DNA from: Nocardia terpenica
Lineage (GTDB): Bacteria; Actinomycetota; Actinomycetes; Mycobacteriales; Mycobacteriaceae
DNA length: 64,000 nt
Direction of reading: 5' to 3'
Assembly (NCBI RefSeq): GCF_013186535.1
Contig: NZ_JABMCZ010000002.1
Span: 558,001 to 622,000, forward strand
Shown here piece by piece: positions 38,121 to 47,109 of this stretch (position 1 is the first letter of the stretch; each line of letters begins with the position of its first letter). The notes under the pieces were generated by a model, which saw only the letters and a list, made by a program, of their open reading frames with translations, did not search any database and had not been told where the DNA came from. Both the position numbers and the translations under genes were made by a program.

Positions 38121-38867
38121 ATGCCCCTGTTCGCTGGCCCTCAGAAGCTCAAGACACTTCAGGTCGGTGGACAGAAGGTCAAGGAGGGCTGGTTGTGGAG
38201 CGGCTCGGCGTGGCAGAAGGTCTACGCCTCGGTTCCGCCGTTCTCTTTCGTCGAGGAGTTCAACACCGCGTACCCGGATTCTCTCGGCCCGGCTTGGACT
38301 TTCATCTCGGGCACCAAGGGACGAGTGGTGAGCGGTCATGCGGTGCTGGCTACGACCGGCACAACCGGCAAGGTGACCTCCTGGCATCGCCCCACCGGAA
38401 TCGTTGCGCCGCAAGACGATGTGGTGGTCAAGTTCCGAATGACGGCACCGACGCCGTACGGAGCGGCCACCGACAACGAGACCGTAATCGCGTTGCGATG
38501 CACCGACGATGCGTCTATCAACGATGGCGTTTGGATCGTGTTGATGGGTGGCAAGTCCCGCATCTTCACGATGATCGGCGGAACGCAGGCGGCCCGTGGG
38601 ACCGAAGGCACCTATCCCTTGGACGTCGATCTGGAGTTCCGGGCGATCGGTCGCACGTATTCGCTCGTGCGGACCGACACCAATGCCGTACTCACGTCCT
38701 GGACTGACTCGGGTAGCGCCACGTTGGTGGATGCAGCACATCGTGCGTTCAAGGTAGCTCTGACCGGCAACTATCCGTTTCTTCAGAAGCAATACAACTC
38801 TCCGGCGATCGACCGGATTGAGTGCATCCTCCCCGGCGCGTCCGACCGCTCGCTCAAGCGCAACTGA
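38121..38867 (+). CDS. Minor tail / receptor-binding-region protein
   Basis: A 248-aa protein. N-terminal KEGWLWSGSAWQKVYASVPP resembles the short connector region found in minor tail proteins, followed by a beta-rich jelly-roll-like domain (DVVVKFRMTAPTPYGAATDN, INDGVWIVLMGGKSRIFTMI). It follows the fibre gene and precedes lysin A, as in cluster A genomes. Exact function not established. Confidence 0.65.
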   Translation: MPLFAGPQKLKTLQVGGQKVKEGWLWSGSAWQKVYASVPPFSFVEEFNTAYPDSLGPAWTFISGTKGRVVSGHAVLATTGTTGKVTSWHRPTGIVAPQDDVVVKFRMTAPTPYGAATDNETVIALRCTDDASINDGVWIVLMGGKSRIFTMIGGTQAARGTEGTYPLDVDLEFRAIGRTYSLVRTDTNAVLTSWTDSGSATLVDAAHRAFKVALTGNYPFLQKQYNSPAIDRIECILPGASDRSLKRN

Positions 38868-38877
38868 GCACGCCCCG

Positions 38878-38890
38878 ACTTGACAATGAA
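38878..38890 (+). promoter_or_regulatory. Stoperator-like site 17
   Basis: ACTTGACAATGAA on the plus strand (sense of the structural arm), continuing into TGGAG, the ribosome-binding site of lysin A. Confidence 0.8.
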
Positions 38891-38902
38891 TGGAGTGCAT
38901 CT

Positions 38903-39733
38903 ATGCCCTGGAACGGCGACCCGAGCTGGCTGGCCGATGTGATCCGCGCCGAGGGCGTGGAGGTCCGCGAGTGGCGCGACCCGGACGGCACCCCGTGGCA
39001 GCAGATCGGCCACGGCGACTTCGGCAACGTCTGGGGCGTCCTATGGCATCACATGGGCGTAAATGACCAGGGGGCCAACGTAATTCGCAACGGCGTGCCG
39101 GGCCTGGACGGTCCGATCGCCAACATCCACCTGTCCCGCGACGGAGTAGCCACGATCGTTTCCGGCGGCGTTGCCTGGCACGCGGGCCTGGGTTCTTGGC
39201 CAGGCGTGCCGACCAACAATGGCAATTTCCACCTGATCGGTATCGAGATGGCCGGTAACGGCACCGATCCGTGGCCAGCGAAGTGCTGGGACGCCGCGGT
39301 GAAGATCGGCGCGGCCATCTCGCGTCGACTGGGCTACGGCGCTGACCGCAACATCGCCCACAAAGAGTATGCCGGTGCGGCACAAGGGAAGTGGGACCCC
39401 GGCAACTGGGACATGGATGCGTTCCGGAACCAGATTCAGAACCGCCTCGATCGAGGCGCACCGCAGGAAGACGTTCTCGACATGACCCCCGAACAGCTCA
39501 AAGCCCTCATCTTCGAGTGCCTGGACACCTACGTCGGCCCGATCGGCTCGGACGTGAAGGACATTCGCTGGCAGCTCGTCGGCGCGCGGGACAACATCCC
39601 CGGTGACATCGGCCTGTCGTATCCGGGTCACCAGTTCTTCGGCAAGGGCCGGACGCTCGATGACGCGGTGGCAGCGATCGGCGAGAAGCTCGGCGTGGAC
39701 GGTATGCACGATCCGAAGGCTGGCGGGAAGTGA
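38903..39733 (+). CDS. lysA: Endolysin A, N-acetylmuramoyl-L-alanine amidase
   Basis: A 276-aa peptidoglycan hydrolase with an amidase_2 (PGRP-like) domain. Zinc and active-site elements are VLWHHMGVND, HLSRDG, WHAGLGSWPG, LIGIEMAGNG and NIAHKEYAGAAQGKWDPG. The C-terminal ~85 residues (MTPEQLKALIFECLDTYVGP) may bind the wall or assist folding. ATG at 38903 with GGAG 7 nt upstream. No signal peptide, so export needs a holin. Overlaps lysB by 4 bp. Confidence 0.92.
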   Translation: MPWNGDPSWLADVIRAEGVEVREWRDPDGTPWQQIGHGDFGNVWGVLWHHMGVNDQGANVIRNGVPGLDGPIANIHLSRDGVATIVSGGVAWHAGLGSWPGVPTNNGNFHLIGIEMAGNGTDPWPAKCWDAAVKIGAAISRRLGYGADRNIAHKEYAGAAQGKWDPGNWDMDAFRNQIQNRLDRGAPQEDVLDMTPEQLKALIFECLDTYVGPIGSDVKDIRWQLVGARDNIPGDIGLSYPGHQFFGKGRTLDDAVAAIGEKLGVDGMHDPKAGGK

Positions 39734-40347
39734 AGGCCCGCGCCGCTCTGGTGCTGACCGCTGTTTCGATCGCCTCCTACTTGACAATGAACAGTGGGGT
39801 AGCCGCTGCGGAAGGCCCCGGCTGCGAACCGGTGGCCTCCTTCGGCCTGGGCGGCAACATCGACCCGGACGCGAGCGTGTACGGCCCCGGCATCCGGAAG
39901 GTGCACTACTCGGCGTCGATCTTCCCGAAGGAAGCGATCACCTACGACGACTCGGTCCGCGAAGGCCGCGACAACATGGTCCGCGCCGTCGAGGATTACG
40001 CCTCGGTGTGCTCAGGCCGCGTGGTGGTGAAGGGCTACTCCCAGGGCGCGCGTGCAGCTGGTGACGCGATCGAGGTTCTCCAGGCCGGTCCGTATCGAGA
40101 CCGGATCTCCGGCGTTCTGTACGCCGACCCGAAACACCCTGGCGGAGTTGAGGACACGCTCCGGGGCCTGTCGATCTTCGGTGCGACCTTCACCGGTGGC
40201 CGGGCCGGTTTCACGGTCCCGGTGCGGTCGGAGTGCAACCCGCGCGATGCCGTCTGCGACTTCCCGCTCTGGACCGATCCGATTCGGACTCTTCAAAGCA
40301 TCGACGGCTACCTGAATGGAGCCCACGTCTACGACGTGAACAACTGA
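39730..40347 (+). CDS. lysB: LysB-like cutinase/PE-PPE-type esterase with signal peptide
   Basis: A 205-aa alpha/beta-hydrolase. Nucleophile Ser in VVVKGYSQGARAAG; probable Asp in DAVCDFPLW and His in NGAHVYDVNN. YGPGIRKVHYSASIFP recalls PE-PPE/cutinase esterases. LysB enzymes cut the mycolyl-arabinogalactan bond at lysis. Unusually it carries a signal peptide (ARAALVLTAVSIASYLTMNS, then GVAAAEG), and stoperator site 18 lies in those codons. GTG start at 39730 overlapping the lysA stop. The mycolyl-esterase role is inferred from position and motifs. Confidence 0.82.
   Translation: MKARAALVLTAVSIASYLTMNSGVAAAEGPGCEPVASFGLGGNIDPDASVYGPGIRKVHYSASIFPKEAITYDDSVREGRDNMVRAVEDYASVCSGRVVVKGYSQGARAAGDAIEVLQAGPYRDRISGVLYADPKHPGGVEDTLRGLSIFGATFTGGRAGFTVPVRSECNPRDAVCDFPLWTDPIRTLQSIDGYLNGAHVYDVNN
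39779..39791 (+). promoter_or_regulatory. Stoperator-like site 18, inside lysB
   Basis: ACTTGACAATGAA within the signal-peptide codons (SYLTMN) of the LysB-like gene. This is the only perfect site deep inside a coding region. Confidence 0.75.
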
Positions 40348-40366
40348 ATTTGGAGGAGGTGAGGGA

Positions 40367-42043
40367 GTGAGCGCGGATAAGGAGCTACTCCCCGCCCCTC
40401 CACATATTGTCGGCCCTACCTGGCGTCGATATGAGCAGGGAGGCTATTACCTCCCTGAATTCTCCCTCGGTTGGGGGGTCATTAACTGGCTGGCCGAATA
40501 TGCAAGGCAGCCGGGTGGCCCCCAGGCCGGCGGTCCTTTCCTGCCGACCTTGGAACAGGCTCGTTTTCTGGTCTGGTGGTACGCGGTCGACGAGGCTGGA
40601 AGATTCATCTACCGAAGTGGTCTGCTCCGCCGATTGAAGGGCTGGGGCAAGGACCCGCTTGCGGGCGCTATGGCGCTCGCGGAATTGTGTGGGCCGGTTG
40701 CGTTCTCGCACTGGAATCCCATTACCGGGCAGCCCGTAGGCAAGCCCCGGCCGTCTGCGTGGATTCAGATCGCCGCGGTTTCCCAGGATCAGACCCGAAA
40801 CACCTTCACGCTTTTCCCTGCCCTGGTCTCCGACAAGATGCGCGAGACGTTCGGGCTGGATCTGAACAAGACGATTATCTACACCAAAGCCGGGGGAATG
40901 ATCGAGGGCGTCACGTCCTCGCCATTGGCGTTGGAAGGCAAGCGACCGACCTTCGTCATCAAGAACGAGACGCAGTGGTGGGTCGAGACCAACGACGGGC
41001 ACGCGATGTCCGAGGTGATCGCGGGCAACGTCGACAAGTCCGCCTACGGCGCGTGTCGCTCGCTGTCGATCTGCAACGCTCACGTGCCCGGCCAGGACTC
41101 CGACGCGGAACGGGACTACGACGCTTTCAACGATGTTCTTGCAGGTAAAGCGGTAGATACAGGCTTCCTGTACGACTCGCTGGAAGCGCCGGCCGATACC
41201 CCGCTGTCGGAGATCCCCTCGCCGAAGGAAGATCCCGAGGCGTTCGAGCGCGGCGTGCAGCTGCTGCGCGCGGGGCTGATGGTCGCCCGCGGCGATGCCG
41301 AGTGGCTGGACCTGGACACGATCATCGCCTCGATGCTGGATATCCGGCGTCCGGTCACTGAATCCCGCCGCAAGTTCCTCAACCAGGTCAACGCCGCCGA
41401 GGACTCCTGGATCGCCCCCTACGAGTGGGACACCGTTTTCCAGGCGACGAAGCTGGAGCCCGGCGAGCGGATCACGCTCGGATTCGACGGCTCCAAGTCC
41501 AATGATCACACCGCTCTGGTGGCCTGCCGGGTCTCGGACGGCTGCCTGTTCCTGCTGGGCCACTGGGACCCAGAGAAGCACGGCGGCGAGGTCCCCCGTG
41601 AAGACGTGGACGCCGCAGTGCATTCCGCATTCGAACGCTACGACGTCGTGTCGATGCGTGCGGATGTGAAGGAATTCGAAGCATACGTCGATTCGTGGTC
41701 TCGGACCTACCGCAAGCGAATTCAGGTGAATGCGACGCCGGGTAATCCGATCGCCTTCGATATGCGCGGCCAGGCGAAGCGATTCGCCTTCGACACCGAG
41801 CGATTCCTAGATGCGGTGCTGGAACACGAGCTGTCGCACGACGGCAATCCGGTTCTGCGTCAGCACATTCTCAACGCGAAGCGTCACCCCACGAATTGGG
41901 ACGCCATCGCGATCCGAAAAGCCAGTAAGGACAGCAGTCGCAAGATCGACTCCGCTGTCTGTGCCGTCCTCGCATTCGGTGCGAGGCAGGAGTTCCTCAT
42001 GTCCAAGCGCAACCGGTCCCGAAAGGCGGTGGTGTTCAAGTAA
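40367..42043 (+). CDS. Terminase large subunit
   Basis: A 558-aa packaging motor. The ATPase part has an atypical Walker A in LLRRLKGWGKDPLAGAMA and a Walker B-like RPTFVIKNETQWW. The nuclease domain has the three acidic motifs LGFDGSKSNDHTALVA, MRADVKEFEAYVDSW and KIDSAVCAVLAFG. GTG at 40367 with GGAGGTGAGG upstream. Its stop abuts the portal start. All key residues appear present. Confidence 0.93.
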   Translation: MSADKELLPAPPHIVGPTWRRYEQGGYYLPEFSLGWGVINWLAEYARQPGGPQAGGPFLPTLEQARFLVWWYAVDEAGRFIYRSGLLRRLKGWGKDPLAGAMALAELCGPVAFSHWNPITGQPVGKPRPSAWIQIAAVSQDQTRNTFTLFPALVSDKMRETFGLDLNKTIIYTKAGGMIEGVTSSPLALEGKRPTFVIKNETQWWVETNDGHAMSEVIAGNVDKSAYGACRSLSICNAHVPGQDSDAERDYDAFNDVLAGKAVDTGFLYDSLEAPADTPLSEIPSPKEDPEAFERGVQLLRAGLMVARGDAEWLDLDTIIASMLDIRRPVTESRRKFLNQVNAAEDSWIAPYEWDTVFQATKLEPGERITLGFDGSKSNDHTALVACRVSDGCLFLLGHWDPEKHGGEVPREDVDAAVHSAFERYDVVSMRADVKEFEAYVDSWSRTYRKRIQVNATPGNPIAFDMRGQAKRFAFDTERFLDAVLEHELSHDGNPVLRQHILNAKRHPTNWDAIAIRKASKDSSRKIDSAVCAVLAFGARQEFLMSKRNRSRKAVVFK

Positions 42044-43464
42044 TGGCTACCGCCGTTGATGTCGACAAGACACGGGACGAGATGCTCAACAAGTTCGAAG
42101 AGCAGCAGTCCAAACTCAAAGAGAACAAGGCGTATTACGAATCCGAGCGCCGCCCTACGGCGATCGGTATTGCCACTCCCCCGAACATGCGAGATCTCCT
42201 CGCGAACATCGGCTATCCCCGCCTCTACGTCAACGCCCTCGCTGACCGGCTCGAGCTGGAGGGCTTCCAGCTGGCCGGCCAGGACGAGGCTGACGAGCAG
42301 CTCTGGGATTGGTGGCAGGCCAACTTCCTGGACGTCGAAGCGACCCTGGGCCATGTCGATGCCCTGGTCCACGGCCGGGCCTACATCACTGTGGCCGCCC
42401 CGGACGAGAACGATCCGGGCGTCGACCCGAACACCCCGATCATCCGGGTAGAGCCGCCCACGGCACTGCACGCGGTGATCGACCCGCGGACTCGTCAAGT
42501 GTCGCAAGCGATTCGAGCGACCTACGACGCCGAAGGCAACGAGGTGATCGCCTCCACGCTGTACCTGCCGGAACGCACGGTGGCGTGGGTGAAGGAACAA
42601 GGCCAGTGGAAGGTGCTCTCCACCATCAACCACGGCATGGAGATGGTGCCGGTCATTCCCCTGACCAACCGCAACCGGCTATCGGACCTGAATGGCACAT
42701 CCGAGATCACCCCGGAGTTGCGCTCGGTCACCGATGCCGCTGCCCGGCTGATGATGAACCTCCAGGCCACGGCCGAACTGATGGCCGTGCCGCAGCGACT
42801 GCTGTTCGGTGTGAAGGCCGAAGATCTCGGGGTCGAAGGCGACAACCCGAATGCGGTGATGGAGGCGTACCTAGCCCGGATCATCGCCTTCGAGGATCAC
42901 GAGGCCAAGGCCCAGCAGTTCCAGGCCGCTGAGCTTCGCAACTTCACCGAGGGCCTCCAAGAGCTGGCCAAGCAGGCCGCGGCCTACACCGGCCTACCCC
43001 CGCAGTACCTGTCCAGCTCGTCGGACAACCCGGCCTCCGCCGAAGCCATCAAGGCATCGGAATCGCGGCTGGTGAAGAACGCCGAACGCAAGTCGAAGAT
43101 CTTCGGCGGTGCCTGGGAGCAGGCCATGCGGGTCGCTTACAAGGTGATGAACCCCGGCTCGGATATCCCGCCGGAGTACTACCGCATGGAGACCGTCTGG
43201 CGTGACCCGTCGACTCCGACCTACGCGGCCAAGGCCGACGCCGCCGCCAAGCTTTATAACGCAGGCAACGGCGTCATCCCGAAGGAACAGGCCCGCATCG
43301 ACATGGGCTACTCGATCGAGCAGCGCTTGAAGATGAAGGAATGGGACGAGGAAGAGAACCCGATGGGTCAGCTCGCCTCGATGTACGCGGTGAAGCCGCC
43401 CAGCGCTGCCAACACCCCGGAAGAGCCTGACGCTCCGGCCCCCGAGGAGCAGGCTGCCGCATGA
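42043..43464 (+). CDS. Portal protein
   Basis: A 473-aa head portal of the SPP1/L5 type. Stretches such as DLLANIGYPRLYVNALADRL, TDAAARLMMNLQATAELMAV and AAYTGLPPQYLSSSSDNPAS are characteristic. The C-terminal tail is acidic and Pro/Ala-rich (EEPDAPAPEEQAAA). It starts at the terminase stop and overlaps the MuF-like gene by 4 bp, as expected for co-translated head genes. Confidence 0.92.
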   Translation: MATAVDVDKTRDEMLNKFEEQQSKLKENKAYYESERRPTAIGIATPPNMRDLLANIGYPRLYVNALADRLELEGFQLAGQDEADEQLWDWWQANFLDVEATLGHVDALVHGRAYITVAAPDENDPGVDPNTPIIRVEPPTALHAVIDPRTRQVSQAIRATYDAEGNEVIASTLYLPERTVAWVKEQGQWKVLSTINHGMEMVPVIPLTNRNRLSDLNGTSEITPELRSVTDAAARLMMNLQATAELMAVPQRLLFGVKAEDLGVEGDNPNAVMEAYLARIIAFEDHEAKAQQFQAAELRNFTEGLQELAKQAAAYTGLPPQYLSSSSDNPASAEAIKASESRLVKNAERKSKIFGGAWEQAMRVAYKVMNPGSDIPPEYYRMETVWRDPSTPTYAAKADAAAKLYNAGNGVIPKEQARIDMGYSIEQRLKMKEWDEEENPMGQLASMYAVKPPSAANTPEEPDAPAPEEQAAA

Positions 43465-44294
43465 CCCCCGAGGAGTACGCCTACCAGCAGGCGCTGATCT
43501 CGGCGGTAGCGGTCACGGTCATTGAGAAGTGGCTGAAGTTCTTCACCAATCCGGCTCTGACGATCGCCGAGTGGCTCCGGCTTCTGGAACTGATATTTCC
43601 GGAGGTCGTCACTCGGCGGGAGCAGGCCGCGGAGCTGGGGCGCCAGTTCTTCGATTCCCAACGGGCACAGCATCATCCGCAGAGCCCGCGCCATGATGTG
43701 CCGCTGGAGGCGTACCGCTTCGACTGGTTCGTGGAAGCGATGGAGCCCTCCCGGCGGCGTATGTCGCAGGAGCAGGCCGCAGACAACGCGGTGGGCGATG
43801 TGCTGCGCCGGATCGTCAAGGAGATCGAGAACGGCGGCCGTCGCCAAGTCATCCGCTCCGTCGAGTCCGATCGAGCCAAGATCGTGAAGGGCTGGGCGCG
43901 GGTGGCCACAGGCCGCGAGACCTGCGCCTGGTGCTTGATGCTGATCTCCCGAGGCCCTGTGTACATGGCCGCGGAGACAGCCGGTCTGGACCTCGATGAC
44001 CCGTCCGCGGCGCGAATGGTCGCCGCTGGCGAGGACGTCAGCGAGTACATGACCCAGTGGCACGCCGGGTGTGACTGCAAGGTCGTCCCGGTCTACAGCC
44101 GGGCGAACTGGCCGGGCAAGAAGGCCGCCGACGCAGCGCTCGAGCTGTGGAACGACGCCAGCAGCGAAGCCACCGCGCTGATCGAGTCGGGCGAGGCCCG
44201 GACCGACAACCGCAACCGCGAAGCGATCAATGCGCTTCGCCGCCGCCTCGCACGAGGCGAAATCACCATGTCCGACTTCGCCTTCGCCGCGTAG
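43461..44294 (+). CDS. MuF-like head protein / capsid maturation protein
   Basis: A 277-aa protein with a C-terminal MuF domain: VATGRETCAWCLMLISRGPV, then WHAGCDCKVVPVYS, with the conserved Cys pairs. In L5-type phages the gene between portal and scaffold is annotated as MuF-like or capsid maturation protease. The helical N-terminal region (WLRLLELIFPEVVTRREQAA) may contact the portal. It overlaps the portal gene by 4 bp. Confidence 0.85.
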   Translation: MTPEEYAYQQALISAVAVTVIEKWLKFFTNPALTIAEWLRLLELIFPEVVTRREQAAELGRQFFDSQRAQHHPQSPRHDVPLEAYRFDWFVEAMEPSRRRMSQEQAADNAVGDVLRRIVKEIENGGRRQVIRSVESDRAKIVKGWARVATGRETCAWCLMLISRGPVYMAAETAGLDLDDPSAARMVAAGEDVSEYMTQWHAGCDCKVVPVYSRANWPGKKAADAALELWNDASSEATALIESGEARTDNRNREAINALRRRLARGEITMSDFAFAA

Positions 44295-44349
44295 CGGATT
44301 CCCTTCCAGCCCCAGGTGGGCTGATCCACGTCCAGGAGACGAATCCCCC

Positions 44350-44856
44350 ATGTCCGAAACCCAGGCCGCCAGCGCTGACATCCCCGTGACCACGAGCCAG
44401 GAGCCCGTGGCCCAGACCGTCGATTCTCTGCCCGAGTGGGCGCGGGAAAAGCTGACCAAGGCCAACAACGAGGCAGCCAAGTACCGCAACGAGAAGAACG
44501 ATGCGGTGTCCGCGGCCAAGGCCGAGGCGCTGACCGAGTACGAAGCCAAGCTCGCCGCAGAAGCGGAGAAGCTGGCCGCGCTTCAGACCAAGTACACGGC
44601 CAAGGAACTCGAGCTTCTCAAGCTCAAGGCCGCTCTGACCGCCGAGATTCCGGGTCAGTCCGCCATCGAGTTCGCCTCCCTGCTCCAGGGCGGCACCGAG
44701 GACGAGATCGCCACTCACGCCAAGGCCGTCAAGGCGCTGTTCGGCAAGACCGAGACCAAGGATCGCCCGACCGATCCGACCCAGGGCACCGGCAACGTTC
44801 TGCCGCTCAACGGTGACCCGTTGCTGGAAATGGTCAAGCGCGTCGTCGGTGCCTGA
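44350..44856 (+). CDS. Scaffolding protein
   Basis: A 168-aa, highly charged, mostly helical protein with a coiled coil (YRNEKNDAVSAAKAEALTEY, LAALQTKYTAKELELLKLKA). Position between MuF and capsid, size and composition fit the capsid scaffold of L5-like phages. ATG at 44350 with AGGAG 11 nt upstream. It directs head assembly and is lost from the mature head. Confidence 0.88.
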   Translation: MSETQAASADIPVTTSQEPVAQTVDSLPEWAREKLTKANNEAAKYRNEKNDAVSAAKAEALTEYEAKLAAEAEKLAALQTKYTAKELELLKLKAALTAEIPGQSAIEFASLLQGGTEDEIATHAKAVKALFGKTETKDRPTDPTQGTGNVLPLNGDPLLEMVKRVVGA

Positions 44857-44891
44857 TTCCCCTCTCCCCCAATACCTTTCAGGAGTGACTC

Positions 44892-45845
44892 ATGGCCGTA
44901 GTGCCTACCCCGAATACCGTCTCCAAGACCTCCGATTCGATGTTCCAGGGCTACCTGGACCCGGAGATGGCCCAGGACTACTTCGCCGCAGTCGAAAAGA
45001 CCTCGGTCATCCAGCAGATCGCCCGAAAGATCCCGATGGGTCCGACCGGCGTTCGTATCCCGCACTGGGCGGGCAACGTAAAGGCGGGGTGGGTCGGTGA
45101 AGGTGGCCAGAAGCCTGTCACCAAGGGCGACCTGACCAAGCAGGACGTCGTGCCCCACAAGATCGCCACCATCTTCGCGGCCAGCTCCGAAGTCGTGCGA
45201 GCCAACCCGGCGAACTACCTCAACACCATGCGGTCGAAGATCGCCGAGGCTATCGCTCTGGCCTTCGACGCGGCGGTCATCAACGGCACCCAGACCCCGT
45301 TCGGCGCGTACCTCGCCCAGACCACCAAGACCATCTCCCTCGCTGACCCGCTGGGTGCGGGCAAGGGCGTGGCGGACGGCTCCAACGCCTACACCTCTCT
45401 GAACAACGGCCTGGACCTTCTGCTGAAGGACGGCAAGAAGTGGACCGGCACGCTGTTCGACAACGTTGCCGAGCCGATCCTCAACGGCGCGGTCGACACC
45501 ACGCAGCGTCCGCTGTTCCTGGAGGCCACCTACCAGGACATCAACGCCCCGTTCCGATCCGGCCGCGTGCTGGGTCGTCCGACCTACCTGTCCGATCATG
45601 TCGCCAACGGCACCACGGTTGGCTACATGGGTGACTTCTCCCAGATCGTCTGGGGCCAGATCGGCGGCCTGAGCTTCGACGTCAGCGACCAGGCGACCCT
45701 GGACCTGTCGCCCGCCCAGGACGGCACGGGCATCGTGTCGCTGTGGCAGAACAACCTCGTCGCCATCCGAGTCGAGGCCGAATTCGGTGTGCTGGTCAAC
45801 GACCCGCAGTCGTTCGTGAAGCTGACCAACATCGTCACTGCATGA
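44892..45845 (+). CDS. Major capsid protein (HK97 fold)
   Basis: A 317-aa capsid subunit. N-terminal region SMFQGYLDPEMAQDYFAAVE leads to the HK97-fold blocks VRIPHWAGNVKAGWVGEGGQ, FAASSEVVRANPANYLNTMR and the C-terminal VAIRVEAEFGVLVNDPQSFV. Length equals the L5 gp17 class. Stoperator site 19 and a hairpin follow directly. Confidence 0.93.
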   Translation: MAVVPTPNTVSKTSDSMFQGYLDPEMAQDYFAAVEKTSVIQQIARKIPMGPTGVRIPHWAGNVKAGWVGEGGQKPVTKGDLTKQDVVPHKIATIFAASSEVVRANPANYLNTMRSKIAEAIALAFDAAVINGTQTPFGAYLAQTTKTISLADPLGAGKGVADGSNAYTSLNNGLDLLLKDGKKWTGTLFDNVAEPILNGAVDTTQRPLFLEATYQDINAPFRSGRVLGRPTYLSDHVANGTTVGYMGDFSQIVWGQIGGLSFDVSDQATLDLSPAQDGTGIVSLWQNNLVAIRVEAEFGVLVNDPQSFVKLTNIVTA

Positions 45846-45850
45846 CCCGA

Positions 45851-45863
45851 ACTTGACAATGAA
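45851..45863 (+). promoter_or_regulatory. Stoperator-like site 19
   Basis: ACTTGACAATGAA just after the capsid gene stop, touching the hairpin at 45864-45893. Confidence 0.8.
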
Positions 45864-45893
45864 CGGCGGGGTGGTCTTCGGACTGCCCCGCCG
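45864..45893 (+). terminator. Hairpin after capsid gene and stoperator
   Basis: An 8-bp stem CGGCGGGG / CCCCGCCG with a 14-nt loop, no U-tract. A possible attenuator lowering expression of connector genes relative to capsid. Confidence 0.45.
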
Positions 45894-45912
45894 CGAACCC
45901 CGAGAGGACGAG

Positions 45913-46059
45913 ATGCCCCAGATCAGGCATCGAATTAACGGCGGTCTCGCCGAGGTTGACGACGAATTCGCGGACCGGCTCGTCGAGGCCGGCACCTGGG
46001 AGCTGGCTACCCCCAAGCCCGCCCGACGCCGGACTCCGGCACCGAAGACCGAGGAGTGA
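45913..46059 (+). CDS. Small head protein of unknown role
   Basis: A 48-aa protein (MPQIRHRINGGLAEVDDEFA...). The N-terminal part is like short beta/helix modules that place a binding residue pair, and the C-terminus is Pro/Arg-rich (KPARRRTPAPKTEE). ATG at 45913 after GAGAGG. Common between capsid and connector genes in siphophages. Confidence 0.65.
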   Translation: MPQIRHRINGGLAEVDDEFADRLVEAGTWELATPKPARRRTPAPKTEE

Positions 46060-46062
46060 GCG

Positions 46063-46437
46063 ATGGCCTACGCCGAACCTGCTGACGTAGCGGTCCGGTG
46101 GGGCCGCACTCTCACCAGCGAAGAGAAGGCGCTGATCACTGCGCGCCTGACCGATGTCGAGCGCCGTATCCGCCGCAAGATCTCCGACCTGGACAAGAAG
46201 ATCGCCGCGGGCACGATCCTGCGCGATGACGTGGTGCAGGTCGAGGCGGACGCCGTTCTGCGGCTGGTCCGCAACCCGGACGGCTATATCCAGGAATCGG
46301 ACGGCTCGTACTCCTACATGCTCAGCCAGGAGGCTGCCTCCGGAAAGCTGGAGATCCTCCCCGAGGAATGGGAGCTACTCGGCTACCGGCGCACCGGCAT
46401 GTTCATGCTGGTCCCGACGCTGGCGATGCCGCGATGA
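46063..46437 (+). CDS. Head-tail connector (Gp19/Gp15-type adaptor)
   Basis: A 124-aa helical adaptor. It opens MAYAEPADVAVRWGRTLTSE and has ITARLTDVERRIRRKISDLD and DDVVQVEADAVLRLVRNPDG, the usual Gp19/Gp15 connector layout. It sits on the portal as the first connector ring. Overlaps the next gene by 4 bp. Confidence 0.85.
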   Translation: MAYAEPADVAVRWGRTLTSEEKALITARLTDVERRIRRKISDLDKKIAAGTILRDDVVQVEADAVLRLVRNPDGYIQESDGSYSYMLSQEAASGKLEILPEEWELLGYRRTGMFMLVPTLAMPR

Positions 46438-46787
46438 GCCTGCTGGACCGGGGCAGCGAAGAGGTCATCGTGTTCCCCGAGGAAGCCGTCACCGACAAGG
46501 ACGGCAACGTGCGGTCCCGGCCGTCGAAGGTCGGCATCCCCGCCAAGGCGCGGTTGCAGGTGCAGGGCCAGTCCGGCACCAGCGCCCGACGCCAGGACCA
46601 GGACAACGAGGGCTTCGAAGGCGAGAAGGTCTACAAGATCCGCTTCCCCCGCTCGTTCCCCCATCTGCTGGGCGCACAGGCCCAGATCGAATGGCGCGGG
46701 CAACGCTGGGTGGTGTTCGGAGATCCGAACTACTACACCAACTCCCGGCGCACCGCTCACGTCGACTACACGATCAAGAGGTACTGA
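46434..46787 (+). CDS. Head-tail stopper-like protein
   Basis: A 117-aa protein with beta-barrel-like sequence (VYKIRFPRSFPHLLGAQAQI, EWRGQRWVVFGDPNYY). Position and size match the head-closure/stopper protein of L5-like phages. ATG overlaps the previous stop; its stop shares bases with the next ATG. Confidence 0.78.
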   Translation: MSLLDRGSEEVIVFPEEAVTDKDGNVRSRPSKVGIPAKARLQVQGQSGTSARRQDQDNEGFEGEKVYKIRFPRSFPHLLGAQAQIEWRGQRWVVFGDPNYYTNSRRTAHVDYTIKRY

Positions 46788-47101
46788 TGGCGGTTCGGTT
46801 GATCGGCCAGAAGGCCATGAACCAGGTCGTCTCCCATGTCGACGGCGTGAAAGACGCCATAGGCGATGAGGCCAAGGAGATCGGCTCGCGCGCAGAAGCG
46901 CGGCTGGCCGGTCACCGCCGGTCCGGACGGGCGCAGGTCACCGTGACCAACGGCGACGTCGACTCGTTCGTGAACCTCGAAGATCCGGCCGCCCTGTCGA
47001 TCGAGTTCGGCCACATGGTCAAGGGCAAATACGAGACCGAGGAACCGAAATACGTTCCGGGCCTTTACATCATCACCGGGGCCGCGGGCCTCGCTGGATA
47101 G
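46787..47101 (+). CDS. Head-tail joining protein (DUF5403-like)
   Basis: A 104-aa protein. VSHVDGVKDAIGDEAKEIGS, LAGHRRSGRAQVTV and VNLEDPAALSIEFGHMVKGK resemble the small head-tail or tail-completion proteins labelled DUF5403 in actinophages. TGATG overlap with the upstream gene. Confidence 0.7.
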   Translation: MAVRLIGQKAMNQVVSHVDGVKDAIGDEAKEIGSRAEARLAGHRRSGRAQVTVTNGDVDSFVNLEDPAALSIEFGHMVKGKYETEEPKYVPGLYIITGAAGLAG

Positions 47102-47109
47102 GAGACACG

